Source of the DNA: an uncultured Acetatifactor sp.
Lineage (GTDB): Bacteria; Bacillota; Clostridia; Lachnospirales; Lachnospiraceae
Length of the DNA: 44,301 nt
Direction: 5' to 3'
Assembly: GCA_910584865.1 (NCBI GenBank)
Contig: CAJUCE010000042.1
Location: forward strand, 1-44,301
Shown piece after piece: positions 33,817 to 41,379 of this stretch. The position numbers were made by a program, and so were the translations under genes. The notes beneath the pieces were generated by a model. It was not told the DNA's origin, did no database searches, and was given only the letters and a program-made list of their open reading frames with translations. Numbering within the stretch: position 1 is the first letter of the stretch; each line of letters starts with the position of its first letter.

Positions 33817-34617
33817 TTACGGCCGCAGTCCCATGCCGCCTTCCAGGGTAAGCGTCTCGCCGGTAAGATATTTGAAATCCGGGGAAGCGAGCTGCACACA
33901 TACCCGTCCGATCTCCAGCTCGGAATCGCCGTAATGTCCCGCGGGCGGCATCTTTACATTCGCCTTAAACGCATCCGGATAAGCCTTCTCGAAATTCTCC
34001 AGCTGTGCGGTCCAGGCCAGCGGGCAGATGATATTCACATTGACGCCGTCCTTGGCCCACTCGGTGGCAGCCACACGGGTCAAGCCGCGGATCCCCTCCT
34101 TGGCCGCCGCATAGGCACACTGTCCGTAATTGCCGAACAGACCTGCGCCGGAGGCAAAATTAATCACCGTTCCCTTCGTCTCCACAAGATGAGGATAACA
34201 TGCCTTCATATAATAAAATGCAGCATAGAGTCCGGAATACAATGCCAGATCGAACTGCTCCGTGGTATGGTCCGCCAAAGTCACGCCGGAGGCGGAAGCC
34301 TGGGCATTGTTGATCAACACGTCGATCCTGCCAAACTTCTCCATGGTCTGGCGTACCACTTCTTCCACTACGGCCTGATTGTCCGCATGCGCATTTACGT
34401 CAGCCGCCACAGTCAACACCTGAATGCCGTACAGACGCTCCAGCTCTTCCTTCGCATCCTCCAGCTTCTTCACATTACGCCCGGTAATCACGATATTCGC
34501 GCCCTCTTTTGCGTAAGCCGTCGCAATGCCGTAGCCGATGGAACCGCAACGTCCGTCGCTCAAAACCGCCCGACCTGCTCCTGTGATGATTGCTGTCTTT
34601 CCCGTTAAAAAGCCCAT
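33817..34617 (-). CDS. Short-chain dehydrogenase/reductase
   Basis: 266 residues of the classical SDR fold. The cofactor motif ITGAGRAVLSDGRCGSIGYG carries a short insertion inside TGxxxGxG. VINNAQASASG gives the NNA motif (INNAQ), the active site shows Ser in FASGAG and the YxxxK pair in YAAAKEGIRGL, and the C-terminus TGETLTLEGGMGL is typical. An Arg in TGRNVKK after strand two suggests NADP(H) preference. It is transcribed alone behind a near-consensus promoter whose leader holds an 11-bp inverted repeat. The substrate cannot be assigned; several SDR subgroups (3-oxoacyl, steroid or sugar-acid reductases) share these motifs. The start follows GGGAGG at seven-base spacing. Confidence 0.85.
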   Translation of the reverse strand: MGFLTGKTAIITGAGRAVLSDGRCGSIGYGIATAYAKEGANIVITGRNVKKLEDAKEELERLYGIQVLTVAADVNAHADNQAVVEEVVRQTMEKFGRIDVLINNAQASASGVTLADHTTEQFDLALYSGLYAAFYYMKACYPHLVETKGTVINFASGAGLFGNYGQCAYAAAKEGIRGLTRVAATEWAKDGVNVNIICPLAWTAQLENFEKAYPDAFKANVKMPPAGHYGDSELEIGRVCVQLASPDFKYLTGETLTLEGGMGLRP

Positions 34618-34659
34618 AACTGATACCTCCCGCTTTCAATCAATTTTAATTAATAGAAA

Positions 34660-34710
34660 TTCGGGTAAATCCGCGTTTCTCTGTAGAAAGCAATCGTCAA
34701 TTTACCCGAA
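34660..34710. promoter_or_regulatory. Inverted repeat at the transcription start of the SDR gene
   Basis: TTCGGGTAAAT (34660-34670) and ATTTACCCGAA (34700-34710) are perfect 11-bp arms. Between them TTTCT/AGAAA makes a small inner hairpin. The outer arm starts about three bases after the -10 element, so it covers the start of the transcript. It could be a repressor operator or a long RNA stem-loop. Confidence 0.65.
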
Positions 34711-34713
34711 ATA

Positions 34714-34742
34714 ACTATAGCACATTTGGAAATATCTGTCAA
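34714..34742 (-). promoter_or_regulatory. Promoter of the SDR gene
   Basis: TTGACA, 17 bases, TATAGT on the minus strand: near consensus. The leader of about 90 bases carries the inverted repeat at 34660-34710 and ends in a strong ribosome site. Confidence 0.8.
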
Positions 34743-34819
34743 TTTATACTCATAAGCGAAAATCTCCGGAAATCTCCGTGCTTCCTATTGTAAAAAATGA
34801 ATGTACCACAAAACACAGT

Positions 34820-35941
34820 TTATATCCTTCCACGCATACAGGCAGCCGCAACTGCCTCCAGCCTGGGCAGACAGGCCTCAAAAAACATCCGATAAGACTG
34901 ACAGAAATAATTTTTACCCAGCCCCCGGCCCTCCTGCTCCCTGTGCCTGCGGCAGCCGCCCCGGCAAATCCTGAAATAAGGACAATCGCCGCACTCTTTT
35001 GCAGATTCTGCGGAAGCCTGCAAAAATCCGCTGTCCATCAGCCGCTGTCCGATTATGTCAAAGTCATCCTCGTTCAGATTTCCCATCCGATACGCATCCA
35101 TGCAATAGAAATCACAGGGATAGACACTGCCGTCCGCCTCCACAACATTCTGGATACTGCATACGCCCCTCTGCTCACAGGATTCCGGCATGCGTCCCAT
35201 CAAAATCCCCACATAATTCTCGAACTGCCTGATATAGGGCTGCTGCCCTTTTTGCAGATCCAGATACCACAGCTCAAACAGATCGATCAGAAACCGGCCA
35301 TACGCCCCGGGCGTCAGCGAATACTCCTGACCACCCCGATTCTCTCTGACCGGATCCAAACAGGCAATATATTGCTGCCAGCGAAATCCCAGCTTCCTGT
35401 AATTCTCATAAATCCTGCCGATCTTCGGGGCTGTCTTCCCGTTTACCACGGTCAGGATATTGAATTCCGCACCTGCTGCCTTTAAAAGCTCTGCCGCCCT
35501 TAAGGTATGAAAATAAGTCTCCCTTCCCTGCGCATCTAAGCGGTAGGCATCATGGGTAGCCTTGATCCCATCCACAGATAGGCCAATCAGAAAGTGATTC
35601 TGTGCAAAAAAGCCGCACCACTGTTCGTCCAGCAGATATCCGTTGGTCTGCAGAGCATGGTCAATCCGAACATTATTCCGGTTATATTGATTCTCCAGTT
35701 CCAGACATTTCCGAAAGAAGTCTAAACCCGCCAGAGTCGGCTCTCCGCCCTGAAATGCAATGGTACAGCTCCCCTGCGCAAAATCAAGGACCTTTCGGAT
35801 CACATTTTCCAGAGTCTCCGGGTGCATGACACCATAGGATGCCTGACTCCTGTTTTCCATCTCGTCCGCATAAAAACAATATTTGCAGCGCATATTGCAC
35901 AGCCCGGAGGCCGGCTTCATTAAAATATGGATTGGCGGCAT
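34820..35941 (-). CDS. Radical SAM/SPASM protein, anaerobic sulfatase-maturase-like
   Basis: 373 residues from ATG 35941 (MPPIHILMKPASGLCNMRCK), behind GGAAGGAAG; the frame extends 26 codons upstream without a better site. The radical SAM cluster motif is CNMRCKYC (CxxxCxxC) with FQGGEPTLAG for SAM binding. The C-terminal SPASM region has the cysteines of CSIQNVVEADGSVYPCDFYC, then ECGDCPYFRICRGGCRRHRE and YFCQSYRMFF for two auxiliary [4Fe-4S] clusters. This arrangement matches anaerobic sulfatase-maturating enzymes, which oxidise an active-site Cys or Ser to formylglycine. No sulfatase gene is in the window, so a distant sulfatase or another peptide could be the target. It appears to be a single gene with an oxygen-sensitive cytoplasmic product. 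Confidence 0.85.
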   Translation of the reverse strand: MPPIHILMKPASGLCNMRCKYCFYADEMENRSQASYGVMHPETLENVIRKVLDFAQGSCTIAFQGGEPTLAGLDFFRKCLELENQYNRNNVRIDHALQTNGYLLDEQWCGFFAQNHFLIGLSVDGIKATHDAYRLDAQGRETYFHTLRAAELLKAAGAEFNILTVVNGKTAPKIGRIYENYRKLGFRWQQYIACLDPVRENRGGQEYSLTPGAYGRFLIDLFELWYLDLQKGQQPYIRQFENYVGILMGRMPESCEQRGVCSIQNVVEADGSVYPCDFYCMDAYRMGNLNEDDFDIIGQRLMDSGFLQASAESAKECGDCPYFRICRGGCRRHREQEGRGLGKNYFCQSYRMFFEACLPRLEAVAAACMRGRI

Positions 35942-36097
35942 GTCTTTCTTCCTTCCCTGCGCAAACTCGTCTCTGGCGTTTATTCTATCACAAAACCATA
36001 TTTTTTTCCACCTTTTCAACCACTCTCAATTTTCATTCGGCAATTTCCCTGCGCTGCTTTTGCCAACTCCCCTTACAGATAATATCTGCTTTGGCGG

Positions 36098-36271
36098 TTA
36101 TTTTCCGGAATGACAGGAACCGTTCATGGAACAGCCCGCACATCCGCATCCGCAGGAAGATTTTCCCTTCCTTTTATTGCGCACCATACTGACAATGACC
36201 CCCGCCACCGCCGCAGCCAAAATCGCACTGACTAGAATCGTCGCCATATTCTCAACTATCCACGCAGACAT
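36098..36271 (-). CDS. FeoB-associated Cys-rich membrane protein
   Basis: 57 residues from ATG 36271 (MSAWIVENMATILVSAILAA), with AGGAGG eight bases upstream; a longer start at 36289 is less likely. One membrane segment (about 8-30), then a basic stretch RNKRKGK and a cysteine cluster CGCGCAGC with two further Cys. This is the small protein often found after FeoB in Clostridia and thought to help ferrous iron transfer. It follows feoB by 55 bases and is the last gene of the feo operon. Confidence 0.8.
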   Translation of the reverse strand: MSAWIVENMATILVSAILAAAVAGVIVSMVRNKRKGKSSCGCGCAGCSMNGSCHSGK

Positions 36272-36325
36272 TTTCTTCACCTCCTGCATTTGTTTTGTGC
36301 CTGCCGAATCTCAATATTGTAATCT

Positions 36326-38722
36326 CTATTTCGCCACGCTGACTTTGGCAGTCAATCTGGTAGCTTCTTTATAAGGCCTGAAAAGCAGATAAACCATACC
36401 GGCAAGGATGACAATGGCTGCAATCAGACCGATGACGTTGAGGCTGCCGGTAAATGCGGAACCAATCTGATAGACTATGAGCGACACCGCATAAGCAAGC
36501 CCGCACTGATAGCCAATGGCAAACCAAGTCCATCCGGCATTGTTCATCTCCCGCCTGATAGCGCCGATGGCAGCGAAGCAGGGTGCACACAGAAGATTGA
36601 ATACCAGGAAGGAATATCCCGCAGCCTGGCTGAAATGGGCGGCAATCTCCGGCCATCCGCCGGGATAGAGGATCCCCATGGTGCCTACGATATTCTCCTT
36701 TGCCACAAGCCCGGTGATAGAAGCCACTGCCGCCTGCCAGTTCCCCCATCCAAGCGGTGTGAAAATCCAGCCGATGGCGCCTCCCGCAGCAGCCAGCAGC
36801 GAACGATCCATCTCTTCCTCTCCCAGCATCCGGAACCCCTCCGCCGTAAAGCCAAAGTAGGTGGCAAACCAGATGACAATAGTGGAAAGGAGAATAATGG
36901 TCCCAGCCTTCCGGATAAAAGACCAGCCCCTTTCCCACATGGAGCGCAGAACATTTCCCACAGTGGGAAGATGGTATGCGGGAAGCTCCATTACAAAAGG
37001 AGCCGGTTCCCCGGAAAACATCCTCGTCTTTTTCAGCATGATACCGGACAGTATGATAGCCGCCATTCCCACAAAATATGCCGAAGTGGCAACCCATGCG
37101 CTGCCGCCGAAGATCGCGCCGGCTACCATGGAAATAAAAGGCATCTTGGCGCCGCACGGAATAAATGTGGTAGTCATGATCGTCATCCGCCGGTCACGCT
37201 CGTTTTCAATGGTCCTGGATGCCATAATGCCGGGAATTCCGCAGCCGGTGCCAATGAGCATGGGAATAAAGGATTTCCCCGAAAGACCGAACTTCCGAAA
37301 GATCCGATCCAGCACAAATGCAATACGAGCCATGTAGCCGCACGCTTCCAGGAATGCGAGAAGTAAAAACAACACCAGCATCTGGGGAACAAATCCCAGA
37401 ACCGCTCCCACACCGGCCACGATACCGTCATTGATCAGCCCTGTCAGCCAGTCTGCCGCGCCTGCGGATTCTAACCCGCTGCCCACCAGCACCGGTATGC
37501 CGGGAATCCATGCGCCGTAGGCCGCCGGATCCGGTTCCTCTCCATACGCTTCCACAACTGCCAGCGCATTTTCATAATCCCGGAGAGTTGCCGTTTCCAC
37601 GGTTACTTCCAACGTCTCTTCATCCGTCACCTCATAGGGAAAATCTCCTGCGGGAGCCGCTCCGTTTTCCGCTTCATATGCCTCATATCCGTCCACGATC
37701 AGCGCCGCGCTGCCATATTCCTCCGCAGCCTCCCCGTACGCGGCAGAACCTATCCCCAGCAGATGCCAGCCGTCGCCGAACAGCCCGTCATTGGCCCAGT
37801 CTGTCGCCGCAGTGCCCACTGTCACCATAGAGATATAATACACCAAAAACATAATAACTGCAAATATGGGAAGACCCAGGAATCGATTGGTAACCACTTT
37901 GTCAATTTTGTCGGAATCCGACAGCTTACCGGCCGATTTCTTCTTCAAACACCCCTTGATCACTCCGCCGATATAAATATATCGTTCGTTGGTTATGATG
38001 GACTCGGCATCGTCGTCCATCTCTTCTTCCACGGCTCTGATGTCTTCCTCGATATGATCCAGGATACTTTTATCCAGGCCGATCTGCTCCAGTACCCTCT
38101 CATCCCGCTCGAACAGCTTGATCGCATACCACCTTTGCCTCTCCTGCGGCATGCCGTGTACTGCCGCCTCTTCAATATGCGCCAGGACATGCTCCACCGT
38201 TCCCGAAAAGGTATGCATCGGTATGGTTTTGCCGTTCTGCGCCGCCTCTATCGCCGCTTCTGCCGCCTCCATGACCCCCGTGCCTTTCAGCGCGGAAATC
38301 TCTTTTACCGTACAGCCCAGTGTTCTGGACAGCTCCTGTGTATTGATCTTATCGCCGTTTTTTTGTACCACATCCATCATATTAATAGCAAGAACCACGG
38401 GAATCCCCAATTCCACCAACTGTGTGGTCAGATATAGATTCCGCTCCAAATTCGTGCCGTCGATGATATTCAGGATCACGTCGGGGCGCTCGCTGATGAG
38501 ATAATTTCGTGCCACCACTTCCTCCAAAGTGTATGGGGAAAGAGAATAAATGCCCGGAAGATCCGTGACTGTGACGCCGTCGTGCTTTTTCAGCTTCCCT
38601 TCCTTCTTTTCCACCGTAACGCCGGGCCAGTTTCCTACAAACTGGTTGGAACCGGTTAAAGCATTGAATAATGTGGTCTTTCCGCAATTCGGGTTACCCG
38701 CAAGAGCAATTCGCAAATTCAT
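36326..38722 (-). CDS. feoB: Ferrous iron transport GTPase-permease FeoB
   Basis: 798 residues. The N-terminal G domain has G1 GNPNCGKTT, switch/G2 GNWPGVTVE, G3 DLPGIYSL, G4 NMMD and G5 SALKG, followed by the GDI helical domain. The membrane part includes the two Gate motifs with conserved Cys (LIGTGCGIPG and LCAPCFAAIG). Between the first and second membrane segments (about residues 322-415) there is an extra ~95-residue acidic, Ala/Glu/Tyr-rich block (ending DPAAYGAWIPGIP), predicted to lie outside the membrane. Most FeoB proteins have a short loop there. It takes up Fe2+. The gene lies 15 bases after feoA and is under the operon promoter at 39292-39320. Confidence 0.92.
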   Translation of the reverse strand: MNLRIALAGNPNCGKTTLFNALTGSNQFVGNWPGVTVEKKEGKLKKHDGVTVTDLPGIYSLSPYTLEEVVARNYLISERPDVILNIIDGTNLERNLYLTTQLVELGIPVVLAINMMDVVQKNGDKINTQELSRTLGCTVKEISALKGTGVMEAAEAAIEAAQNGKTIPMHTFSGTVEHVLAHIEEAAVHGMPQERQRWYAIKLFERDERVLEQIGLDKSILDHIEEDIRAVEEEMDDDAESIITNERYIYIGGVIKGCLKKKSAGKLSDSDKIDKVVTNRFLGLPIFAVIMFLVYYISMVTVGTAATDWANDGLFGDGWHLLGIGSAAYGEAAEEYGSAALIVDGYEAYEAENGAAPAGDFPYEVTDEETLEVTVETATLRDYENALAVVEAYGEEPDPAAYGAWIPGIPVLVGSGLESAGAADWLTGLINDGIVAGVGAVLGFVPQMLVLFLLLAFLEACGYMARIAFVLDRIFRKFGLSGKSFIPMLIGTGCGIPGIMASRTIENERDRRMTIMTTTFIPCGAKMPFISMVAGAIFGGSAWVATSAYFVGMAAIILSGIMLKKTRMFSGEPAPFVMELPAYHLPTVGNVLRSMWERGWSFIRKAGTIILLSTIVIWFATYFGFTAEGFRMLGEEEMDRSLLAAAGGAIGWIFTPLGWGNWQAAVASITGLVAKENIVGTMGILYPGGWPEIAAHFSQAAGYSFLVFNLLCAPCFAAIGAIRREMNNAGWTWFAIGYQCGLAYAVSLIVYQIGSAFTGSLNVIGLIAAIVILAGMVYLLFRPYKEATRLTAKVSVAK

Positions 38723-38737
38723 ATGTTTCTCCTCCCT

Positions 38738-38965
38738 CTACACCACTTCGATCATTTCCGCATCCGCCTTCCGTATGGAAAGCTCATAACCCCGGACAGT
38801 TACTTCGATGGGATCTCCCAGCGGCGCAACCTTGCGAATCTGTACTTCCACGCCCTTCGTCAGCCCCATGTCCATAATACGCCGCTTCACTGCTCCCTCT
38901 CCATGGAGCTTCACAACCCTGGCCGTATCGCCCACTTTTGCTTCTCTTAATGTCTTCATCTCCAC
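38738..38965 (-). CDS. feoA: FeoA-like SH3-domain protein (copy next to feoB)
   Basis: 75 residues beginning MEMKTLREAKVGDTARVVKL. FeoA domain signature: RRIMDMGLTKGVEVQIRKVAPLGDPIEV, here in the parts RRIMDMGLTKG and APLGDPI, with GYELSIRK at the end. FeoA is a small cytoplasmic SH3-like protein that supports FeoB. It is the second of two FeoA copies in the operon and lies 15 bases before feoB, with clear GGAG sites. Confidence 0.9.
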   Translation of the reverse strand: MEMKTLREAKVGDTARVVKLHGEGAVKRRIMDMGLTKGVEVQIRKVAPLGDPIEVTVRGYELSIRKADAEMIEVV

Positions 38966-38978
38966 TCTCCTCCGCTTT

Positions 38979-39188
38979 TTATACCATAATTTTCTGCGCC
39001 ATTTCTCTGCTGACTGCGATCCTTGCCTCCTTTACATTCACGATGACATTTCCTCCAATGGCGCTCACCACCGTAACCGCGCCTCCCACCACGAAGCCAA
39101 GAGTCTCCAAATGCGCCTTGACCTCCTGCTTTCCTCCGATCTTTTTAATAATATTTTCTTCTCCGACCTCTGCCAATGTAAGCGGCAT
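38979..39188 (-). CDS. feoA: FeoA-like SH3-domain protein (first copy)
   Basis: 69 residues, MPLTLAEVGEENIIKKIGGK onward, with HLETLGFVVGGAVTVV and NVIVNVKEARIAVSREMAQK. It belongs to the FeoA family but differs strongly from the copy at 38738-38965 and carries GGN in place of GDP. Two distinct FeoA proteins ahead of FeoB are common in Lachnospiraceae and probably have different partners. It is the first gene of the operon, about 100 bases after the predicted transcription start. Confidence 0.85.
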   Translation of the reverse strand: MPLTLAEVGEENIIKKIGGKQEVKAHLETLGFVVGGAVTVVSAIGGNVIVNVKEARIAVSREMAQKIMV

Positions 39189-39233
39189 CTCTTATCACTC
39201 CTCTTCTTAGCAATTTCGTTCGTCTGATCATTG

Positions 39234-39249
39234 ATTAGTTTCAGCTAAC
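39234..39249. promoter_or_regulatory. Iron-regulator box A in the feo leader
   Basis: ATTAG, TTTCAG, CTAAC: one mismatch to GTTAG-N6-CTAAC. It lies within the leader, about 45 bases before the first feoA. Confidence 0.5.
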
Positions 39250-39267
39250 TCTTTGTTAAAAATATGA

Positions 39268-39283
39268 GTTAGCACTCGCTAAC
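39268..39283. promoter_or_regulatory. Iron-regulator box B overlapping the feo transcription start
   Basis: GTTAG, CACTCG, CTAAC: a perfect dyad immediately downstream of the -10 element at 39292. Binding here would block transcription. The shape fits a DtxR/IdeR-type iron repressor site; the regulator gene is not in the window. Confidence 0.65.
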
Positions 39284-39291
39284 CATCTATT

Positions 39292-39320
39292 ATCATACGC
39301 CGTGCCTCCTGATTTGTCAA
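39292..39320 (-). promoter_or_regulatory. Promoter of the feo operon
   Basis: TTGACA, 17 bases, TATGAT on the minus strand, near consensus, followed at once by box B. Confidence 0.8.
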
Positions 39321-39365
39321 CACACTTTTCTTTCTTCCATGTAGTTTCATCAGGCTAGCCAACAC

Positions 39366-39381
39366 GTTAGCGATGACTAAC
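39366..39381. promoter_or_regulatory. Iron-regulator box C upstream of the feo promoter
   Basis: GTTAG, CGATGA, CTAAC: a second perfect copy of the dyad, about 45 bases upstream of the -35 element. Confidence 0.55.
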
Positions 39382-39408
39382 TCTTTATTTGTGCAAAATG
39401 TCATATGT

Positions 39409-39504
39409 TCTCTATTCAGTTTGAATGTTTTCAGTGAAAACACATTGGCGAAGCAATGTTATGAAAAAGTGGGCTTTGTGGAAAGAAAGATTGCCAAAAA
39501 TGAC
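39409..39504 (+). pseudogene. GNAT acetyltransferase C-terminal scrap
   Basis: A plus-strand frame reads SLNVFSENTLAKQCYEKVGF then VERKIAKND. LNVF...N..A..CYEKVGF is the classic acetyl-CoA-binding end of GNAT acetyltransferases. The frame stays open to 39639, but what precedes and follows is not GNAT-like, and an ATG at 39373 lies inside box C. It is therefore a fragment rather than a gene. Confidence 0.55.
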
Positions 39505-39639
39505 TGCCTTACTATTCCAGGTGTCCCGGATGCGAGGGGGATACCGGCAGGTGGCGGTGGACGGAACACAGCTGTGCAGCAGCCGGAGAAAGCCGGATGG
39601 GAAATGCCTTGTACCATATGTACCTGCAACTTAATGTAG

Positions 39640-39842
39640 GGCATTGCCAGAAGTCAGTGTACCCCCATATACATGTGTGATGCAATATGTGTTACATACT
39701 CTGACCTGATTCAGATTGGATCATTCATTTTCACTCTGATTGTGCTACACGATCTTTCGGGGAAAAAGAAATAGCCGCCACTACAATAGTGACGGCAGAC
39801 CGCTTTCAGCGGTAACGGCTTAACATATTAATAAATCAACCC
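39640..39842. other. Non-coding stretch with tandem hairpins
   Basis: No gene is seen. At 39774-39796 GCCG-CACTA/TAGTG-CGGC and at 39799-39813 ACCGCT/AGCGGT form two adjacent near-perfect hairpins. A third, TAAATCAA/TTGATTTA, overlaps the end of the original MFS frame near 39830-39852 and is followed on the minus strand by ATTAATAT. The last could end MFS transcription; the paired hairpins may be a small RNA or a terminator. Confidence 0.45.
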
Positions 39843-39931
39843 TTATTGATTTAAGTCCCTGTAAACCGGCTTTCTCAAACGCGAAAGACTTACAACAATT
39901 CCAAGGATTCCTACACTAAAGAACATAACGG

Positions 39932-41137
39932 CTATCCCCGACCCGTTTCCCGAACCAAAAAATGAGAAAGTATCTTTTGCACAGGCGAATCTGTCGCCAT
40001 AAACGGTTCTATGACATGATCTGCCAATACACCGCCTAAAAACAGCCCTAACGGAATTGTGCAGTTTTGCAGAGTATCCTTTGCGGAAAAGACACGTCCC
40101 TGCATCTCAAGCGGTATGTGTTCGCGCATGATTGCTGTCAGATTAGCATTCATTATGACTGCCGGTATATAAGACGCAAAGGCGGCAATACACCAAACCA
40201 ATGGTAAAAAGGATAGACTTTGTACTACATTCCCCACAAAAATGAAAGCAGTGGTTATAAAAACTGCCTTCGCCTTGTTCCTCGCAGGCTTCATCATGGC
40301 CATAATAATACTTCCTGCAAGCAGCCCTAATGCCACAGCACTTTGAACCATACCAAGCACCTGCTGATTGTTATTGGTTCTGCCCAAAACAAAGGGGGAA
40401 ATCATTCCGTCATTGCCCAGTTTGGCAAGAAAATTGATGACAGCAACGAAAAGAGTAATCCGCAAAAGAGCCGAGTGCTCCCACAAATAATGTATTCCCT
40501 CCAGACAGCTCTTCAAAAATGGCTCCCTGGTTTTCTCCTCCGAATGTCCTGTTTCCGGAATCTTAATGAAGAACAGCAGTATTAAAAACGCGACAGAAAA
40601 GCTTACCAGGTCACACACCAGAACCAACGTCATCCCTCCGAAGGCCAGCAGATAGCTGCCCAATGCAGGAGCCAGAATGGAAATCGCCGAACCTGAAAAG
40701 CTCTGCAGGCCGCTCACTCTGGTATAATATTTTTTCGGCACCAACAGACTGGTTGCGACAAAAGAAGCCGGATTTTGAAAAGCATTCATAAAGCTGAGCA
40801 ATACATTGATAACATATAAATGCCATACCATTAGGGCTGAAAAGGAAAACAATACAAGGACAACCATCGTCCCAAAAGCAGCCATCAAGTCAGCGCACAG
40901 CATAATATGCTTTTTATTCCAACGATCTGCCAAAGCTCCCGCTATAAAGCGAAAGAAAATTGTCGGTAAAAAAGTACAGATTGTTAAAAGTGTTATACTG
41001 GACGCTGTTCCCTTCTGTTCATAAATCCAGATAATCAGCGCATAGCCGGTCATAGCCGTGCCTAATTCGGAGACCGTCTGCGAACTCCATAAAAGTAAAA
41101 AACCGCGTAATTCTTTCAGAGATATTAAATTTTTCAT
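39932..41137 (-). CDS. MFS efflux transporter (MefA-like), C-terminus frameshifted
   Basis: 401 residues with about twelve hydrophobic segments. ELGTAMTGYALIIWIYEQKG near the start, RFIAGALADRWNKKHIMLCA (the loop 2-3 motif A) and LLVPKKYYTRVSGLQSFSGS mark the MefA-like MFS branch that exports macrolides or similar drugs. The frame ends VQKILSHFLVRETGRG. One base change in a run of six A (plus strand, about 39960-39965) would restore a continuous tail, SGIAVMFFSVGILGIVVSL and onward to a stop at 39843, which looks like a genuine twelfth helix. The product as read is therefore truncated or phase-variable. The leader (41138-41300) carries attenuator-like structures. Ribosome site AAGGAG precedes the start. 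Confidence 0.8.
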   Translation of the reverse strand: MKNLISLKELRGFLLLWSSQTVSELGTAMTGYALIIWIYEQKGTASSITLLTICTFLPTIFFRFIAGALADRWNKKHIMLCADLMAAFGTMVVLVLFSFSALMVWHLYVINVLLSFMNAFQNPASFVATSLLVPKKYYTRVSGLQSFSGSAISILAPALGSYLLAFGGMTLVLVCDLVSFSVAFLILLFFIKIPETGHSEEKTREPFLKSCLEGIHYLWEHSALLRITLFVAVINFLAKLGNDGMISPFVLGRTNNNQQVLGMVQSAVALGLLAGSIIMAMMKPARNKAKAVFITTAFIFVGNVVQSLSFLPLVWCIAAFASYIPAVIMNANLTAIMREHIPLEMQGRVFSAKDTLQNCTIPLGLFLGGVLADHVIEPFMATDSPVQKILSHFLVRETGRG

Positions 41138-41267
41138 GGCTTTGCTCCTTACACAATCATTATTGTAGTTACATGGAACGCAAAGCCTAATGCGGACGAT
41201 AAACTCCCATCAAAATGGAGAAAACGCTCCGTGCAGTTATCGTCCTGTATCAGACCTCGCACGGAGC
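41138..41267 (-). promoter_or_regulatory. Attenuator-like leader of the MFS gene
   Basis: On the minus strand: stem A is GCTCCGTGC (41267-41259) with GCACGGAGC (41234-41226), followed by GTTTTC. Stem B is GGACGATAA (41245-41237) with TTATCGTCC (41202-41194). The B left arm lies inside the A loop and its right arm beyond A, so the two exclude each other. A third stem, GGCTTTGC (41187-41180) with GCAAAGCC (41145-41138), covers the space between ribosome site and start codon and extends into the AGGA. The arrangement is that of drug-inducible attenuators. Confidence 0.65.
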
Positions 41268-41300
41268 AAAAACATTTGCGGAGAAAGGCAATAAGTACAT
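41250..41300 (-). CDS. Leader peptide of the MFS gene (16 residues)
   Basis: ATG 41300 to TGA 41250-41252 encodes MYLLPFSANVFAPCEV, preceded by AAGGGGGTG about 10-12 bases upstream. Its codons for Ala-Pro-Cys are the left arm of stem A (41259-41267), so a ribosome stalled here would open stem A and free stem B. Short peptides in this position are typical of inducible macrolide and related resistance genes. No homologue was checked. Alternative short frames upstream (for example from 41353 or 41367) lack a ribosome site. Confidence 0.6.
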   Translation of the reverse strand: MYLLPFSANVFAPCEV

Positions 41301-41349
41301 TATTTCGCAACACCCCCTTGTCAGACAGTTTCACTGCTATACTCAGTAA

Positions 41350-41369
41350 CCATGGTGCTAGCACCATGG
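41350..41369. promoter_or_regulatory. Perfect 20-bp palindrome upstream of the MFS leader
   Basis: CCATGGTGCTAGCACCATGG is fully self-complementary. It lies about 50 bases upstream of the leader peptide. A dimeric repressor or activator operator is plausible; a clear promoter could not be fixed around it. Confidence 0.6.
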
Positions 41370-41379
41370 ATATAGAATG

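Noticed and set aside
41149..41367. 72-codon minus-strand frame across the MFS leader
   Set aside because: No ribosome site; it begins inside the 20-bp palindrome and runs through the stems. The 16-codon peptide at 41250-41300 has a better site.
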